DNA of 64,000 nucleotides from CAYJDP01 sp964371025 (GCA_964371025.1 CAYJKH010000002.1:1-64000); one strand, 5' to 3'; positions 1 to 8,663 are shown, counted from the stretch's first letter. The notes: generated from the sequence alone by a model not told the origin. Numbers and translations are program-made.

Positions 1-324
1 GCAATCGCAAGAGGACTTAGAGTTTCACCTATTAGAGCTAGATTAGTATCAACTTTAATTCGTGGAAAAAGTGTTGAAGAAGCAGTTAATATTTTAAATA
101 ATGTTAGCAATAAGTCATCTAAATTAACGATGAAAGTATTAAAATCTGCAATTGCAAATATTGTTAATAATAATGGCGCTGATCAAGCAAACTTATATGT
201 TAAAGAAGCAAGAGTAGATGCTGGTCCAGTTATGAAACGTCACTTTTTTGACTCTCGTTCTCATATCGGACATAGAAATCATAAAACTAGTCACATTATT
301 ATAGTAGTGGCTACTAAAAACTAA
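1..324 (+). CDS. rplV: 50S ribosomal protein L22 (partial, 5' end outside window)
   Basis: The reading frame is open from base 1, in frame with the internal Met at 130, so the gene enters from the left and the true start is not visible. The visible 107 residues begin AIARGLRVSPIRARL, the conserved L22 N-terminal region, and end with the L22 beta-hairpin and tail (RSHIGHRNHKTSHIIIVV). L22 binds 23S rRNA and lines the peptide exit tunnel. It lies 15 nt before rpsC, the usual S10-operon order. Confidence 0.95.
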   Translation, partial: AIARGLRVSPIRARLVSTLIRGKSVEEAVNILNNVSNKSSKLTMKVLKSAIANIVNNNGADQANLYVKEARVDAGPVMKRHFFDSRSHIGHRNHKTSHIIIVVATKN

Positions 325-339
325 TAAGGAGGTAACAAT

Positions 340-990
340 ATGGGACAAAAGGTTAACCCTAATGGACTAAGACTTGGTATTAATAAAGATTGGAACGCTA
401 AGTGGTATGCAAACAAAAAAGATTTTTCTACATTATTAGCTAAAGATGTTAAAATCCGTAACTATATTACAGAAAACTTAAAAAATGCATCTATCGCTAA
501 CGTTGAAATTGAAAGAAATACTAAAAGATGTGAAGTTATTATTCATACTTCAAAACCAGGTGTTATGATAGGACGTGGTGGAGAAGAAATTGAAAAATTA
601 AAAACTAAACTATCTAAAGTAGCGGGAGAAAATATTCAAATTTCAATCGTTGACATTAAAAAAGTTGAAACTAATGCTCAATTAGTTGCAGATTCAATTG
701 CTACACAAATTTCAAACAGAGTAGCATTCCGTTCAGCACAAAAAAGAGCTATTAGAAACGCTATGAAAAGCGGAGTAAAAGGAATAAAAATCGTTATATC
801 GGGACGTTTAAATGGTGCTGAAATGGCAAGAGACGTTAAAGATATCGAAGGAACTATCCCTCTTCATACATTAAGAGCTGATATTGATTATGCAACAGCA
901 GAAGCTGATACAACATATGGTAAAATCGGAGTAAAAGTATGGATTTATAAAGGGGAAATATTAAGCAAGAAGACTAAAGGAGGTAATTAA
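340..990 (+). CDS. rpsC: 30S ribosomal protein S3
   Basis: The 216-residue product has the S3 N-terminus (MGQKVNPNGLRLG), a type-2 KH domain with GVMIGRGG at about residues 74-81, and the C-terminal S3 domain (ISGRLNGAEMARD). S3 sits on the head of the 30S subunit at the mRNA entry channel. The start follows AAGGAGG at a normal distance. It lies between rplV and rplP in the S10 operon, and its length is normal for Firmicutes. Confidence 0.98.
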   Translation: MGQKVNPNGLRLGINKDWNAKWYANKKDFSTLLAKDVKIRNYITENLKNASIANVEIERNTKRCEVIIHTSKPGVMIGRGGEEIEKLKTKLSKVAGENIQISIVDIKKVETNAQLVADSIATQISNRVAFRSAQKRAIRNAMKSGVKGIKIVISGRLNGAEMARDVKDIEGTIPLHTLRADIDYATAEADTTYGKIGVKVWIYKGEILSKKTKGGN

Positions 991-991
991 T

Positions 992-1429
992 ATGTTATTG
1001 CCATCAAGAACTAAATATCGTCGTGTTCATAGATTACCTTATGATGGTAAATCTCGTGGAAATACGGAATTACATTTTGGAGAATATGGTCTTCAAGCAA
1101 AAAGTGGTGCATGGATGACAGGTAACCAAATTGAAGCTGCTCGTATAGCGATGACTCGTTATATGAAACGTGGTGGAAAAGTATGGATTAATGTTTTCCC
1201 GCATATGCCAGTTACTAAAAAACCTATCTCAACAAGACAAGGTAAAGGTAAAGGTGCAGTTGATAAATGGGTAGCAGTTGTTAAAGAAGGAAAAATCATG
1301 TTTGAAATTTCTGGAGTATCTGAAGAAGTAGCACGTGAAGCTTTAAGACTTGCATCTCATAAATTACCAATGGCTACAAAATTTGTAATGAAAGAAAAAA
1401 CAAAAGGTGGTGACTCAAATGAAGGTTAA
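992..1429 (+). CDS. rplP: 50S ribosomal protein L16
   Basis: The 145-residue protein begins MLLPSRTKYRRVHR and carries the L16 motif region around KGKGAVDKWVAVVKEGK. L16 organises the A-site and peptidyl-transferase region of 23S rRNA. Its ATG lies 1 nt after the rpsC stop, with AGGAGG inside the end of rpsC, so translation is probably coupled. The last 11 nt overlap the rpmC start. Confidence 0.98.
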   Translation: MLLPSRTKYRRVHRLPYDGKSRGNTELHFGEYGLQAKSGAWMTGNQIEAARIAMTRYMKRGGKVWINVFPHMPVTKKPISTRQGKGKGAVDKWVAVVKEGKIMFEISGVSEEVAREALRLASHKLPMATKFVMKEKTKGGDSNEG

Positions 1430-1613
1430 AGAAATTAGAGAATTAACTAATCAAGAAATCGAAAACAAAATTTTCGAATCTAAACAAGAATTATTAAATT
1501 TACGTTTTCAACAAGCTACAGGTAGTTTGGAAAAACCTTCTAGAATTAGAGAGTTAAGACACACCGTAGCAAGATTAAAAACAGTTCTAAAAGAACGTGA
1601 AATGAATAACTAA
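1419..1613 (+). CDS. rpmC: 50S ribosomal protein L29
   Basis: The 64-residue L29 reads MKVKEIRELTNQEI and ends with the conserved helix SRIRELRHTVARLKT. L29 sits near the exit tunnel and forms part of the SRP and trigger-factor docking site. The ATG at 1419 is chosen over an in-frame GTG at 1407 because AGGTGG lies just upstream of 1419 and L29 proteins normally begin MK. The start overlaps the rplP end by 11 nt. Confidence 0.96.
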   Translation: MKVKEIRELTNQEIENKIFESKQELLNLRFQQATGSLEKPSRIRELRHTVARLKTVLKEREMNN

Positions 1614-1627
1614 TAGGAGGGAATAAA

Positions 1628-1888
1628 GTGGAAAAGAAAATTATTAAAGAATTATCTGGAAAAGTTGTTAGCGCAACAAATGACAAAACAATCAGTGTTT
1701 TAGTAGAAACTTATAAAATCCATCCGTTATATAAAAAGAGAACTAAAAGTTCTAAAAAATATAGTGTACATGATGAAAAAAATATAGCTAAAGTTGGAGA
1801 TGTTGTACGTATAGTAGCTACTAGACCAATATCTAAAACTAAGAAATTTTTATTAAAAGAAGTAGTAAAAGAAGCAGTTATTATTTAA
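1628..1888 (+). CDS. rpsQ: 30S ribosomal protein S17
   Basis: The 86-residue S17 has an OB fold, with GKVVSATNDKTISVLVETYKIHPLYKKR as the family core. It is a primary 16S rRNA binder in the 30S body. The start is GTG at 1628 after AGGAGGG, one of the few non-ATG starts in the ribosomal block. It is co-transcribed with rpmC and rplN. Confidence 0.97.
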   Translation: MEKKIIKELSGKVVSATNDKTISVLVETYKIHPLYKKRTKSSKKYSVHDEKNIAKVGDVVRIVATRPISKTKKFLLKEVVKEAVII

Positions 1889-1916
1889 CGCTTAGATGAA
1901 GAAGGAGGAATAATTT

Positions 1917-2285
1917 ATGTTACAACAAGAATCTCGTATGAAAGTTGCTGATAATTCAGGAGCTAAAGAATTATTAGTAATTCGCGTACTTGGAGGAAGT
2001 AAAGTAAAATCAGGTAATATAGGTGATATAGTAGTAGGTACTGTTAAAAGTGCTATTCCAAACTCGCCTACACCAAAAGGAAAAGTTGTAAAAGCAGTTA
2101 TCGTTCGAACTCGTCAAGGCGTTCGTCGTGAAGATGGAAGTTATATCAAGTTCGATGACAATGCTTGTGTTATTATCAAAGAAGATAAAAGTCCAGTAGG
2201 AACTCGTATTTTTGGACCAGTAGCAAGAGAACTTCGTGATAAAGAATATATGAAAATTGCTTCTTTAGCGAAGGAAGTACTATAA
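1917..2285 (+). CDS. rplN: 50S ribosomal protein L14
   Basis: The 122-residue protein begins MLQQESRMKVADNSGAKEL, the L14 signature, and has the family's normal length. L14 binds 23S rRNA at the subunit interface. A strong GAAGGAGGAA precedes the ATG. It is the first gene of the classical spc segment, followed by rplX after 10 nt. Confidence 0.98.
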   Translation: MLQQESRMKVADNSGAKELLVIRVLGGSKVKSGNIGDIVVGTVKSAIPNSPTPKGKVVKAVIVRTRQGVRREDGSYIKFDDNACVIIKEDKSPVGTRIFGPVARELRDKEYMKIASLAKEVL

Positions 2286-2295
2286 GGAGGAAACA

Positions 2296-2604
2296 ATGAA
2301 TTTAAAAGTTGGAGACAAAGTTGTAGTTATTTCTGGTTCTGATAAAGGTACTGAAGGAAAAATAATTAAAACATTAAGATTAGAAAATAAAGTAATAGTT
2401 GAAGGTGTAAACTTAGCAACTGTTCATGTTAAACCTACACAAGGTAAATCTGGTGGGATTGAAAAGGTTGAAAAGCCAATTCATGTTTCAAATGTTGCAA
2501 TTGTTGATCCTAAAACAAAAAAAGGAACAAGAATAGGACATACAACAAATAAAGAAGGAAAAAAAGTAAGAATAACTAAAAAATCAAATGAAATAATTGA
2601 TTAA
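2296..2604 (+). CDS. rplX: 50S ribosomal protein L24
   Basis: The 102-residue protein has an N-terminal KOW motif (KVGDKVVVISGSDKGTEGKI) followed by the L24 core with GGIEKVEKPIHVSNV. L24 is an early assembly-initiating protein of the 50S subunit. Its RBS, AAGGAGGAAA, starts at the stop codon of rplN. Spacing and order match the spc operon. Confidence 0.97.
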   Translation: MNLKVGDKVVVISGSDKGTEGKIIKTLRLENKVIVEGVNLATVHVKPTQGKSGGIEKVEKPIHVSNVAIVDPKTKKGTRIGHTTNKEGKKVRITKKSNEIID

Positions 2605-2621
2605 TTGAAAGGAGGGTAACT

Positions 2622-3161
2622 ATGAACCGCCTAAAAGAAAAATACTTAAAGGAAGTAGTGCCAAGTTTAGTAAGTAAGCATAATTATAAATCTGTTATGC
2701 AAGCACCAAAATTAGATAAAATTGTAATTAATATTGGTGTTGGTGATGCTACAGTAAATTCTAAATTAATAGATGCAGCAGTAGCCGATTTAACAAAAAT
2801 TTCTGGGCAAAAGCCAGTTATTACTAAAGCGAAAAAATCAATAGCAGGATTTAAAATAAGAGAAGGTCAAGCAATTGGTTGTAAAGTAACTTTAAGAGGA
2901 GAGAAAATGTATAATTTTCTTGATAAATTAATTTCTATCTCATTACCTAGTGTAAGAGATTTTCATGGAGTTAGTCCAAAAGCATTCGATGGTAGAGGAA
3001 ACTATACTCTAGGAATTAAAGAACAATTAATTTTTAACGAAATTAATTATGATGATGTTGTAAAAGTTAGAGGTATGGATATTATATTTGTAACAACAGC
3101 AAAAACAAATGAGGAATCATTCGATTTATTAAGCGGACTTGGTATTCCTTTTAGAAAGTAA
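2622..3161 (+). CDS. rplE: 50S ribosomal protein L5
   Basis: The 179-residue L5 begins MNRLKEKYLKEVVPSL and contains GQKPVITKAKKSIAGFKIREG and LPSVRDFHGV, both typical of the family. It binds 5S rRNA in the central protuberance. AAAGGAGGG precedes the ATG. The next gene is the zinc-type rpsN 12 nt downstream. Confidence 0.98.
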   Translation: MNRLKEKYLKEVVPSLVSKHNYKSVMQAPKLDKIVINIGVGDATVNSKLIDAAVADLTKISGQKPVITKAKKSIAGFKIREGQAIGCKVTLRGEKMYNFLDKLISISLPSVRDFHGVSPKAFDGRGNYTLGIKEQLIFNEINYDDVVKVRGMDIIFVTTAKTNEESFDLLSGLGIPFRK

Positions 3162-3173
3162 TGGAGGAAAACA

Positions 3174-3359
3174 ATGGCAAAAAAAAGTATGATAGTAAAA
3201 GCTAATAGACCACAAAAATTTAAAGTTCGTGAATATACAAGATGTTCACGTTGTGGAAGACCTCACTCGGTAATGAGTAAATTCGGAATTTGCCGTATTT
3301 GCTTTCGTGAATTAGCTTATAATGGTCAAATACCAGGGGTTAAAAAATCAAGCTGGTAA
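3174..3359 (+). CDS. rpsN: 30S ribosomal protein S14, zinc-binding type
   Basis: The 61-residue protein is the short, zinc-binding S14 form. Two CxxC pairs (CSRC and CRIC) frame the PHSVMSKFG loop. It binds 16S rRNA in the 30S head. The short zinc form is the version normally encoded in the Firmicutes spc operon between rplE and rpsH, as here. Confidence 0.97.
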   Translation: MAKKSMIVKANRPQKFKVREYTRCSRCGRPHSVMSKFGICRICFRELAYNGQIPGVKKSSW

Positions 3360-3380
3360 TTTGGGAAGGAGGAAATAAAA

Positions 3381-3782
3381 ATGGCAGTAGTAACAGATAC
3401 AATTGCAGATATGTTAACACGTATTCGTAATGCTAATCAAATGGGTTACGTAGAAGTTAAAATACCTAATTCAAATTTAAAAAGAGAAATCGCTAAAATT
3501 TTAAAAGAAGAAGGTTATATCGAAAACTATTCAGTAAATAAAGATACTGTACAAGGTACAATTATCGTAAATTTAAAATATACGGATAAAAAAGAAAAAG
3601 TTATCACTGGGCTTAAAAGAATTTCCAAACCAGGACTTCGTGTATATGTTCAAAACACTGAAGTACCTAAAGTATTAAACGGTTTAGGGATTGCAATAAT
3701 TTCTACATCAAAAGGAATTATGACAGATAAAGAAGCTCGTAAACAAAATATAGGTGGAGAAGTTCTAGCTTATATTTGGTAA
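3381..3782 (+). CDS. rpsH: 30S ribosomal protein S8
   Basis: The 133-residue S8 begins MAVVTDTIADMLTRIRNANQ and ends with the conserved STSKGIMTDKEARKQNIGGEVLAYIW. S8 is a primary 16S rRNA-binding protein and, in well-studied bacteria, the translational repressor of the spc operon. No repressor site was identified here. AAGGAGGAAA precedes the start. Confidence 0.98.
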   Translation: MAVVTDTIADMLTRIRNANQMGYVEVKIPNSNLKREIAKILKEEGYIENYSVNKDTVQGTIIVNLKYTDKKEKVITGLKRISKPGLRVYVQNTEVPKVLNGLGIAIISTSKGIMTDKEARKQNIGGEVLAYIW

Positions 3783-3806
3783 TATAAAAAATATAAGGAG
3801 GAAAGT

Positions 3807-4337
3807 ATGAGTCGTATAGGAAATCGTATCATAACAGTTCCAACAGGAGTTACAGTAGCAGAAGAAAATAATTTTGTTGTAGTAACTGGTCCAAAAGGAA
3901 CTTTGAAACAAGAAATGTTGAAAGACATTACTATGAGTCAAAAAGAAAACGAAATCACAGTAGAACGTAAAAACGAAAATGCTAAGGCAATGCATGGAAC
4001 TATGAACGCTTTAATTCAAAATATGATTATAGGTGTTACAGAAGGATATGCTAAAACTTTAGAAATTATTGGAGTTGGATATCGTTTTGCTATTTCTGGA
4101 AATAAATTAACTATTTCTGCAGGTTATTCTCATCCAGTAGTTATGGAGGTTCCAAAGGAATTAGAAGTAACAGCAAACGGAAATACAGAAATAACAGTAA
4201 AAGGAATTGACAAAATTATTGTTGGTGAATTTGCTGCAAATATTAGAAAAGTTAGAAAACCAGAAGTTTACAAAGGTAAAGGAATTCGTTATAAAGATGA
4301 ATATATTCGTCGTAAAGAAGGTAAAAAAGCTTCTTAA
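3807..4337 (+). CDS. rplF: 50S ribosomal protein L6
   Basis: The 176-residue L6 has the two-repeat architecture. MSRIGNRIITVP opens it, and the C-terminal signature VRKPEVYKGKGIRYKDE lies near the end. It binds 23S rRNA near the sarcin-ricin and GTPase-centre region. Start by AAGGAGGAAAGT. Gene order and length are normal. Confidence 0.98.
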   Translation: MSRIGNRIITVPTGVTVAEENNFVVVTGPKGTLKQEMLKDITMSQKENEITVERKNENAKAMHGTMNALIQNMIIGVTEGYAKTLEIIGVGYRFAISGNKLTISAGYSHPVVMEVPKELEVTANGNTEITVKGIDKIIVGEFAANIRKVRKPEVYKGKGIRYKDEYIRRKEGKKAS

Positions 4338-4361
4338 TAATAGAAGGGAGAAAATCAAAGT

Positions 4362-4724
4362 ATGATAAATAAAGAATCTCGTAATAAAATGCGTATTGCT
4401 CGTCATGAAAGAATTCGTTCTAAAGTGATGGGAACAAGTGCGATACCAAGATTATGTGTATATCGTTCTAATAAAGAAATTTATGCACAAATCATCGATG
4501 ATGAAACAAGAACTACTCTTGTAGCAGCTTCAACTTTAGAAAAAGACTTAAAAGTAGAAAACGGAAGTAATGTAGAAGCAGCAAAAGTTGTTGGAAAAGC
4601 AATTGCAACAAAAGCAACAAAAGCAAATATTACAAAAGTAGTATTTGATAGAGGTGGTCACCTTTATCATGGACGTGTTAAAGCTTTAGCAGAAGCAGCA
4701 CGTGAAAATGGATTAGAATTCTAA
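4362..4724 (+). CDS. rplR: 50S ribosomal protein L18
   Basis: The 120-residue L18 has an Arg/Lys-rich N-terminus and the family core VFDRGGHLYHGRVKALAEAARENGLEF at its C-terminus. It binds 5S rRNA with L5. AGAAGGGAGAA lies upstream with somewhat longer than usual spacing to the ATG. It precedes rpsE by 12 nt. Confidence 0.97.
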   Translation: MINKESRNKMRIARHERIRSKVMGTSAIPRLCVYRSNKEIYAQIIDDETRTTLVAASTLEKDLKVENGSNVEAAKVVGKAIATKATKANITKVVFDRGGHLYHGRVKALAEAARENGLEF

Positions 4725-4736
4725 TAGGAGGTAATT

Positions 4737-5249
4737 ATGCAAAAAAGACAAATACAAAATCCTAAAGCTAGTTTGTATGAAGAAAAGACAATTGAAATTA
4801 GAAGAGTTTCTAAGTCTACTACTGGTGGACGTCAATTAAGTTTTTCAGCAACTATAGTTGTAGGAGATCGTAAAGGTAAAGTTGGAATTGGTACAGGAAA
4901 AGCTGGCGAAACAACTGAAGCAATCAGAAAAGCAAAACAAAATGCAATTAAAAATATAGTTACAATACCTCTAATTGATGGAAGAACAGTTGCTCATGAA
5001 GCAATTGGTCAAGTAGGAGCTGCTAAAGTAATTATTAAGCCTGCCGCAGCAGGGACTGGAGTAATTGCAGGTGGTTCTGTTCGTGATGTTTTCGAATTAG
5101 CAGGAGTACGTGATGTTGTTTCTAAGTCATTAGGAGCAAGAACAAAATTAAATATGGCAAGAGCTGCATTAAGTGGATTACAAAGTATTAAATCACCTGA
5201 AAAAATCGCAGCACTTCGTGGAAAAACAGTAGAGGAGATATTAGGATAA
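4737..5249 (+). CDS. rpsE: 30S ribosomal protein S5
   Basis: The 170-residue S5 has the double-stranded-RNA-binding-like N-domain with RRVSKSTTGGRQLSFSA and the C-domain with GVIAGGSVRDVFELAGV. S5 contributes to decoding fidelity and the mRNA entry helicase site. Its TAA stop shares one base with the ATG of rplO. In most Firmicutes rpmD (L30) lies between these two genes. It is absent here. Confidence 0.98.
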   Translation: MQKRQIQNPKASLYEEKTIEIRRVSKSTTGGRQLSFSATIVVGDRKGKVGIGTGKAGETTEAIRKAKQNAIKNIVTIPLIDGRTVAHEAIGQVGAAKVIIKPAAAGTGVIAGGSVRDVFELAGVRDVVSKSLGARTKLNMARAALSGLQSIKSPEKIAALRGKTVEEILG

Positions 5250-5692
5250 TGAAATTACATGAATTAAGAAAAAATATCGGTGCTACATCAAGTAAAAAAC
5301 GTGTTGGTCGTGGACCAGGTAGTGGACTTGGTAAAACAAGTGGACGTGGACATAAAGGACAAAATGCACGTAGTGGTGGAGGAGTTTCTGCTGTATTCGA
5401 AGGAGGACAAATTCCTTTATACAAAAGACTTCCAAGAAAAGGTTTCTCTAATGCAAGATTTAGAACTGAATATGCTATAGTTAACATAACAGATTTAAAT
5501 GTATTTGAAGATGGAACAGTTGTAACACCAGTATTATTAAAAGAAGCTAAAATTGTTAGAAAACAATTAGATGGAATTAAAATTCTAGGAGATGGAAATC
5601 TTGAAAAGAAATTAACTATTCAAGCACATAAATTTTCAAAAAGCGCTTTAACTAAAATAAAAGAATCAGGAAGTAAAGCTGAGGTGATCTAA
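5249..5692 (+). CDS. rplO: 50S ribosomal protein L15
   Basis: The 147-residue L15 begins MKLHELRKNIGATSSKKRVGRG, with the glycine/arginine-rich N-terminal extension that threads into 23S rRNA. Its ATG overlaps the rpsE stop by one base, with AGGAGA inside the end of rpsE, indicating translational coupling. It is followed after 1 nt by secY, as in the standard spc operon. Confidence 0.97.
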   Translation: MKLHELRKNIGATSSKKRVGRGPGSGLGKTSGRGHKGQNARSGGGVSAVFEGGQIPLYKRLPRKGFSNARFRTEYAIVNITDLNVFEDGTVVTPVLLKEAKIVRKQLDGIKILGDGNLEKKLTIQAHKFSKSALTKIKESGSKAEVI

Positions 5693-5693
5693 T

Positions 5694-6968
5694 ATGATGA
5701 AAACCATGAAGCAATTATTCATCCCAGCTAATAAAGATTTAAGAAAAAAGATTTATTTTACGTTAGGTGCTTTAGCAATTTTCATTATAGGTATTTCAAT
5801 TAGAGTACCAGGTACTGAAGATTTAACAAGCAATTTAGGATTTTTAGAGTTACTAAACACTATGGGTGGTGGGGCTTTACAAAATTTCTCAATCTTTGCT
5901 TTAGGGGTTATACCTTATATTACAGCATCAATTATTATGCAATTACTTCAAATGGATATAGTTCCTTATTTTACAGAGTTAAGAAAACAAGGAGCATCTG
6001 GAAGAGCTAAATTAAATCAAATAACTAGATATTTAGGGATTGGATTTGCCTTTATACAAGGGTATGCTTTTGCAGTAGCATTTGAAGGAGGAGCAGTTGA
6101 TCCTTTTACTCATTTATATATTGCAGCAATTTTAACAGCGGGAACTGCATTCTTATTATGGTTAGGGGATCAAATAACACAAAAAGGAATTGGAAATGGT
6201 ATTAGTTTAATTATTATGGCTGGTATTATTGCTACACTTCCTTCAATGTTTAATGATGCATTTACAAGTTTAGTTATAATGGATTCAACAACACAAGTTT
6301 TAACACTTGGAATTGTTAAATTTATATTATTTGTAGTTATTTATTTAGCGATAGTAGTAGGAATTGTATTTATACAAGAATCTGAAAGAAGAGTACCAAT
6401 TACTTATGCTAATAAGTCAACAAGTACACAAAATAAAAAAACGCAAAGTTTTATGCCAATAAAAATAAACTCAGCAGGGGTTATTCCAGTAATATTTGCA
6501 AGTAGTTTATTAACAGTACCTGGTATAATAGCAGAATTAGTAAAAAATGAAACAGTTACATTAATAGTAGAAAAATATTTAACGTATACTACTCCAGTAG
6601 GATTTGTTATATATGCATTATTAATTATGGCCTTTTCATACTTTTATACTTTTGTTCAAATTAAACCAGATGAATTTTCTAAAAATTTACAAAGTCAAGG
6701 TGGATATATTCCAGGTGTTAGACCAGGAGATGATACTAAAAACTTCTTAAGTAAAATTTTAGTAAGATTAACATTACTAGGGGCATTATTCTTAGCGCTA
6801 ATTGCAGGAATGCCAATTATATTCTCAGCAATAACAGAGTTACCAACAAGTGTATCAGTAGGTGGAACAGGACTATTAATCGTAGTGGGAGTTGCACTTG
6901 AGGCATATAAACAGTTGGAAGGGAGTATCCTTACTAGAAGTTATAAAAAAGGATATAGTAGAAGATAA
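5694..6968 (+). CDS. secY: Preprotein translocase channel subunit SecY
   Basis: The 424-residue SecY forms the protein-conducting channel in the cytoplasmic membrane with SecE and SecG (secG lies at 31957). About ten hydrophobic helices are visible. Family landmarks are LGVIPYITASIIMQLL (plug and TM2 region), IGNGISLIIMAGI, the cytoplasmic loop ESERRVPITYA, and QGGYIPGVRPG. The start ATG follows AGGTGA, and a second Met-Lys 3 codons on is possible. It lies between rplO and adk. Confidence 0.98.
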   Translation: MMKTMKQLFIPANKDLRKKIYFTLGALAIFIIGISIRVPGTEDLTSNLGFLELLNTMGGGALQNFSIFALGVIPYITASIIMQLLQMDIVPYFTELRKQGASGRAKLNQITRYLGIGFAFIQGYAFAVAFEGGAVDPFTHLYIAAILTAGTAFLLWLGDQITQKGIGNGISLIIMAGIIATLPSMFNDAFTSLVIMDSTTQVLTLGIVKFILFVVIYLAIVVGIVFIQESERRVPITYANKSTSTQNKKTQSFMPIKINSAGVIPVIFASSLLTVPGIIAELVKNETVTLIVEKYLTYTTPVGFVIYALLIMAFSYFYTFVQIKPDEFSKNLQSQGGYIPGVRPGDDTKNFLSKILVRLTLLGALFLALIAGMPIIFSAITELPTSVSVGGTGLLIVVGVALEAYKQLEGSILTRSYKKGYSRR

Positions 6969-6969
6969 T

Positions 6970-7629
6970 ATGAAAAATATTATGTTTATAGCGCCCCCTG
7001 CTGCAGGTAAGGGGACTCAAGCTAAATTATTTAGTAGAAAATATAATTTGGTTCATATATCTATTGGTGATATTCTTAGAAATATAGCTAAAGAAGATAC
7101 TGAAATTGGTCATTATATTAAAGAAATATTATCAAGTGGCCAATTAGTTAAAGATGAAATCACTTATAAATTAATTGAAGAGAGATTAAAAGAAGATGAT
7201 TGTAAAAATGGTTTTGTAGTTGAAGGGTTTCCTAGAAATTTAGACCAAGCAATTAAATTCGATGAAGTTCTTGATCATTTAAACATAGAACTTAATTACG
7301 TTATTTATATTAACGTCGATGAAAAAATATTAGAAAAAAGAATTGTAGGTAGAAGAGTTTGTTCTGAATGTGGATCAATATTTAATGTTAATGATCCAGA
7401 ACATATTCCTCAAGTAGAATCTGAATGTGATAATTGTCATGGGAAGCTTTTCCAAAGAACTGATGATAATATAGATGCATTTAAGACTAGACTTAATACT
7501 TATAAAATTAAAACAGAACCTATTTTAAATTATTATAAAAAAGAAGATGTTTTAAAAGAAGTTAATGGAAATGGTAATTATATAGAAGTATTCAACAGAA
7601 TAGATTCTATAATTTCAGGTAATAAATAA
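6970..7629 (+). CDS. adk: Adenylate kinase with an altered P-loop
   Basis: Adenylate kinase interconverts ATP + AMP and 2 ADP. The 219-residue form is chosen from the ATG 1 nt after the secY stop; the open frame extends upstream to 6892 but only as overlap with secY. The long zinc-lid type is visible, with CSEC and CDNC pairs about 18 residues apart. EGFPRNLDQA (AMP/ATP core) and the arginine-rich GRRVC segment are present. The P-loop reads APPAAGKGTQ at residues 8-17 instead of the usual GxPGxGKGTQ. The Lys and Thr are kept, but both flexible glycines are Ala. Its stop overlaps the map start by 1 nt. Confidence 0.95.
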   Translation: MKNIMFIAPPAAGKGTQAKLFSRKYNLVHISIGDILRNIAKEDTEIGHYIKEILSSGQLVKDEITYKLIEERLKEDDCKNGFVVEGFPRNLDQAIKFDEVLDHLNIELNYVIYINVDEKILEKRIVGRRVCSECGSIFNVNDPEHIPQVESECDNCHGKLFQRTDDNIDAFKTRLNTYKIKTEPILNYYKKEDVLKEVNGNGNYIEVFNRIDSIISGNK

Positions 7630-8387
7630 TGATTACAATTAAAAGTAAAAGGGAAATTGAACTACTGCAAATAGCAGGTAATATAGTTTATCAAGCTCAT
7701 ACTTATATTAAACCATATATAAAAGAGGGTATTACAACTAAAGAGTTGGATAAGTTAGTGGAAGATTTTATTTTAAAAAATGATGCTACACCTTCTTTTA
7801 AAGGTTATCAAGGTTTTCCAAATGCAACATGTACTAGTATTAATACAGAAGTTGTTCATGGTATACCAAATGAGATACCTCTTAAAAATGGGGATATTAT
7901 ATCAATAGATATAGGAGCTTGTTATAAAGGATATCATGGAGATTCTGGATGGACATATACTGTTGGAGATGTTAATGATGAGGTTTTATATTTATTAAAA
8001 CACACTGAACAAGCATTATTTGAAGGATTAAAAGAAGTTAAACCTGGTAATAAAATTGGCGATATAAGTTTTGCTATTGAAAAATATGCAAAAAATCATA
8101 ACTTAGGAATAGTTAAAGAACTTTGTGGACATGGAGTAGGTAATTCAATTCATGAAGATCCGGAAATTCCAAATTATGGAAAAAAAAATGTAGGACCAGT
8201 TTTAAAAGAAGGAATGGTTTTAGCAATAGAACCAATGTTAACTTTAGGTAATCCATCAATTTATATTCATGATAATGATTGGACTATAGATACTATAAAT
8301 AATTGTCTATCAGCTCATTATGAACATACTGTAGTAGTAACAAAAGAAGGATTTCAAATCTTAACAGGAGAGTACAAAAATGGCTAA
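7629..8387 (+). CDS. map: Methionine aminopeptidase, type I
   Basis: The 252-residue enzyme removes N-terminal methionine from nascent proteins. The pita-bread metal ligands are all present: the Asp pair in ISIDIGACYKGYHGDSG, the His in CGHGVGNSIHEDPEIPNYG, Glu in LAIEPML and Glu in AHYEHTVVV. No N-terminal zinc finger is present. It overlaps adk by 1 nt and infA by 8 nt. The order secY-adk-map-infA-rpmJ is the standard Firmicutes arrangement. Confidence 0.97.
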   Translation: MITIKSKREIELLQIAGNIVYQAHTYIKPYIKEGITTKELDKLVEDFILKNDATPSFKGYQGFPNATCTSINTEVVHGIPNEIPLKNGDIISIDIGACYKGYHGDSGWTYTVGDVNDEVLYLLKHTEQALFEGLKEVKPGNKIGDISFAIEKYAKNHNLGIVKELCGHGVGNSIHEDPEIPNYGKKNVGPVLKEGMVLAIEPMLTLGNPSIYIHDNDWTIDTINNCLSAHYEHTVVVTKEGFQILTGEYKNG

Positions 8388-8625
8388 AGAAGAAAAAATT
8401 GAAGTAGAGGGAAAAGTTTTAGAAGTTATTCCAGGAGGCAAATTTAAAGTTGAACTGGAAAATGGATATGTTATAGAAGCTCACGTTTCTGGTAAAATAC
8501 GAATGCATTATATTCGCATCTTAGCAGGAGACACTGTAAAAATAGAACTTTCTCCATATGATTTAACACGTGGGCGTATTGTTTGGCTAGTTAATACTAG
8601 ACAGCAACAAAATAAACAATCGTAA
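8380..8625 (+). CDS. infA: Translation initiation factor IF-1
   Basis: The 81-residue OB-fold protein matches IF-1 (VEGKVLEVIPGGKFKVELENG, HVSGKIRMHYIRILAGDTVKIE, YDLTRGRIVW). It blocks the A site during initiation on the 30S subunit. It is about nine residues longer than the usual 72, because of a Gln/Asn-rich C-terminal tail. Its start lies inside map, with AGGAGAG upstream, suggesting coupling. Confidence 0.97.
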   Translation: MAKEEKIEVEGKVLEVIPGGKFKVELENGYVIEAHVSGKIRMHYIRILAGDTVKIELSPYDLTRGRIVWLVNTRQQQNKQS

Positions 8626-8663
8626 AAATGCGAAACCTATCGTTATTAATAGGAGGGAATAAA

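Noticed and set aside
5188..5487. Minus-strand 99-codon frame opposite rplO
   Set aside because: Antisense shadow of an unmistakable ribosomal gene, without RBS or family resemblance.
6892..6969. Longer adenylate kinase starting at 6892
   Set aside because: The extra codons are the out-of-frame end of secY. The Met at 6970 fits the family N-terminus.
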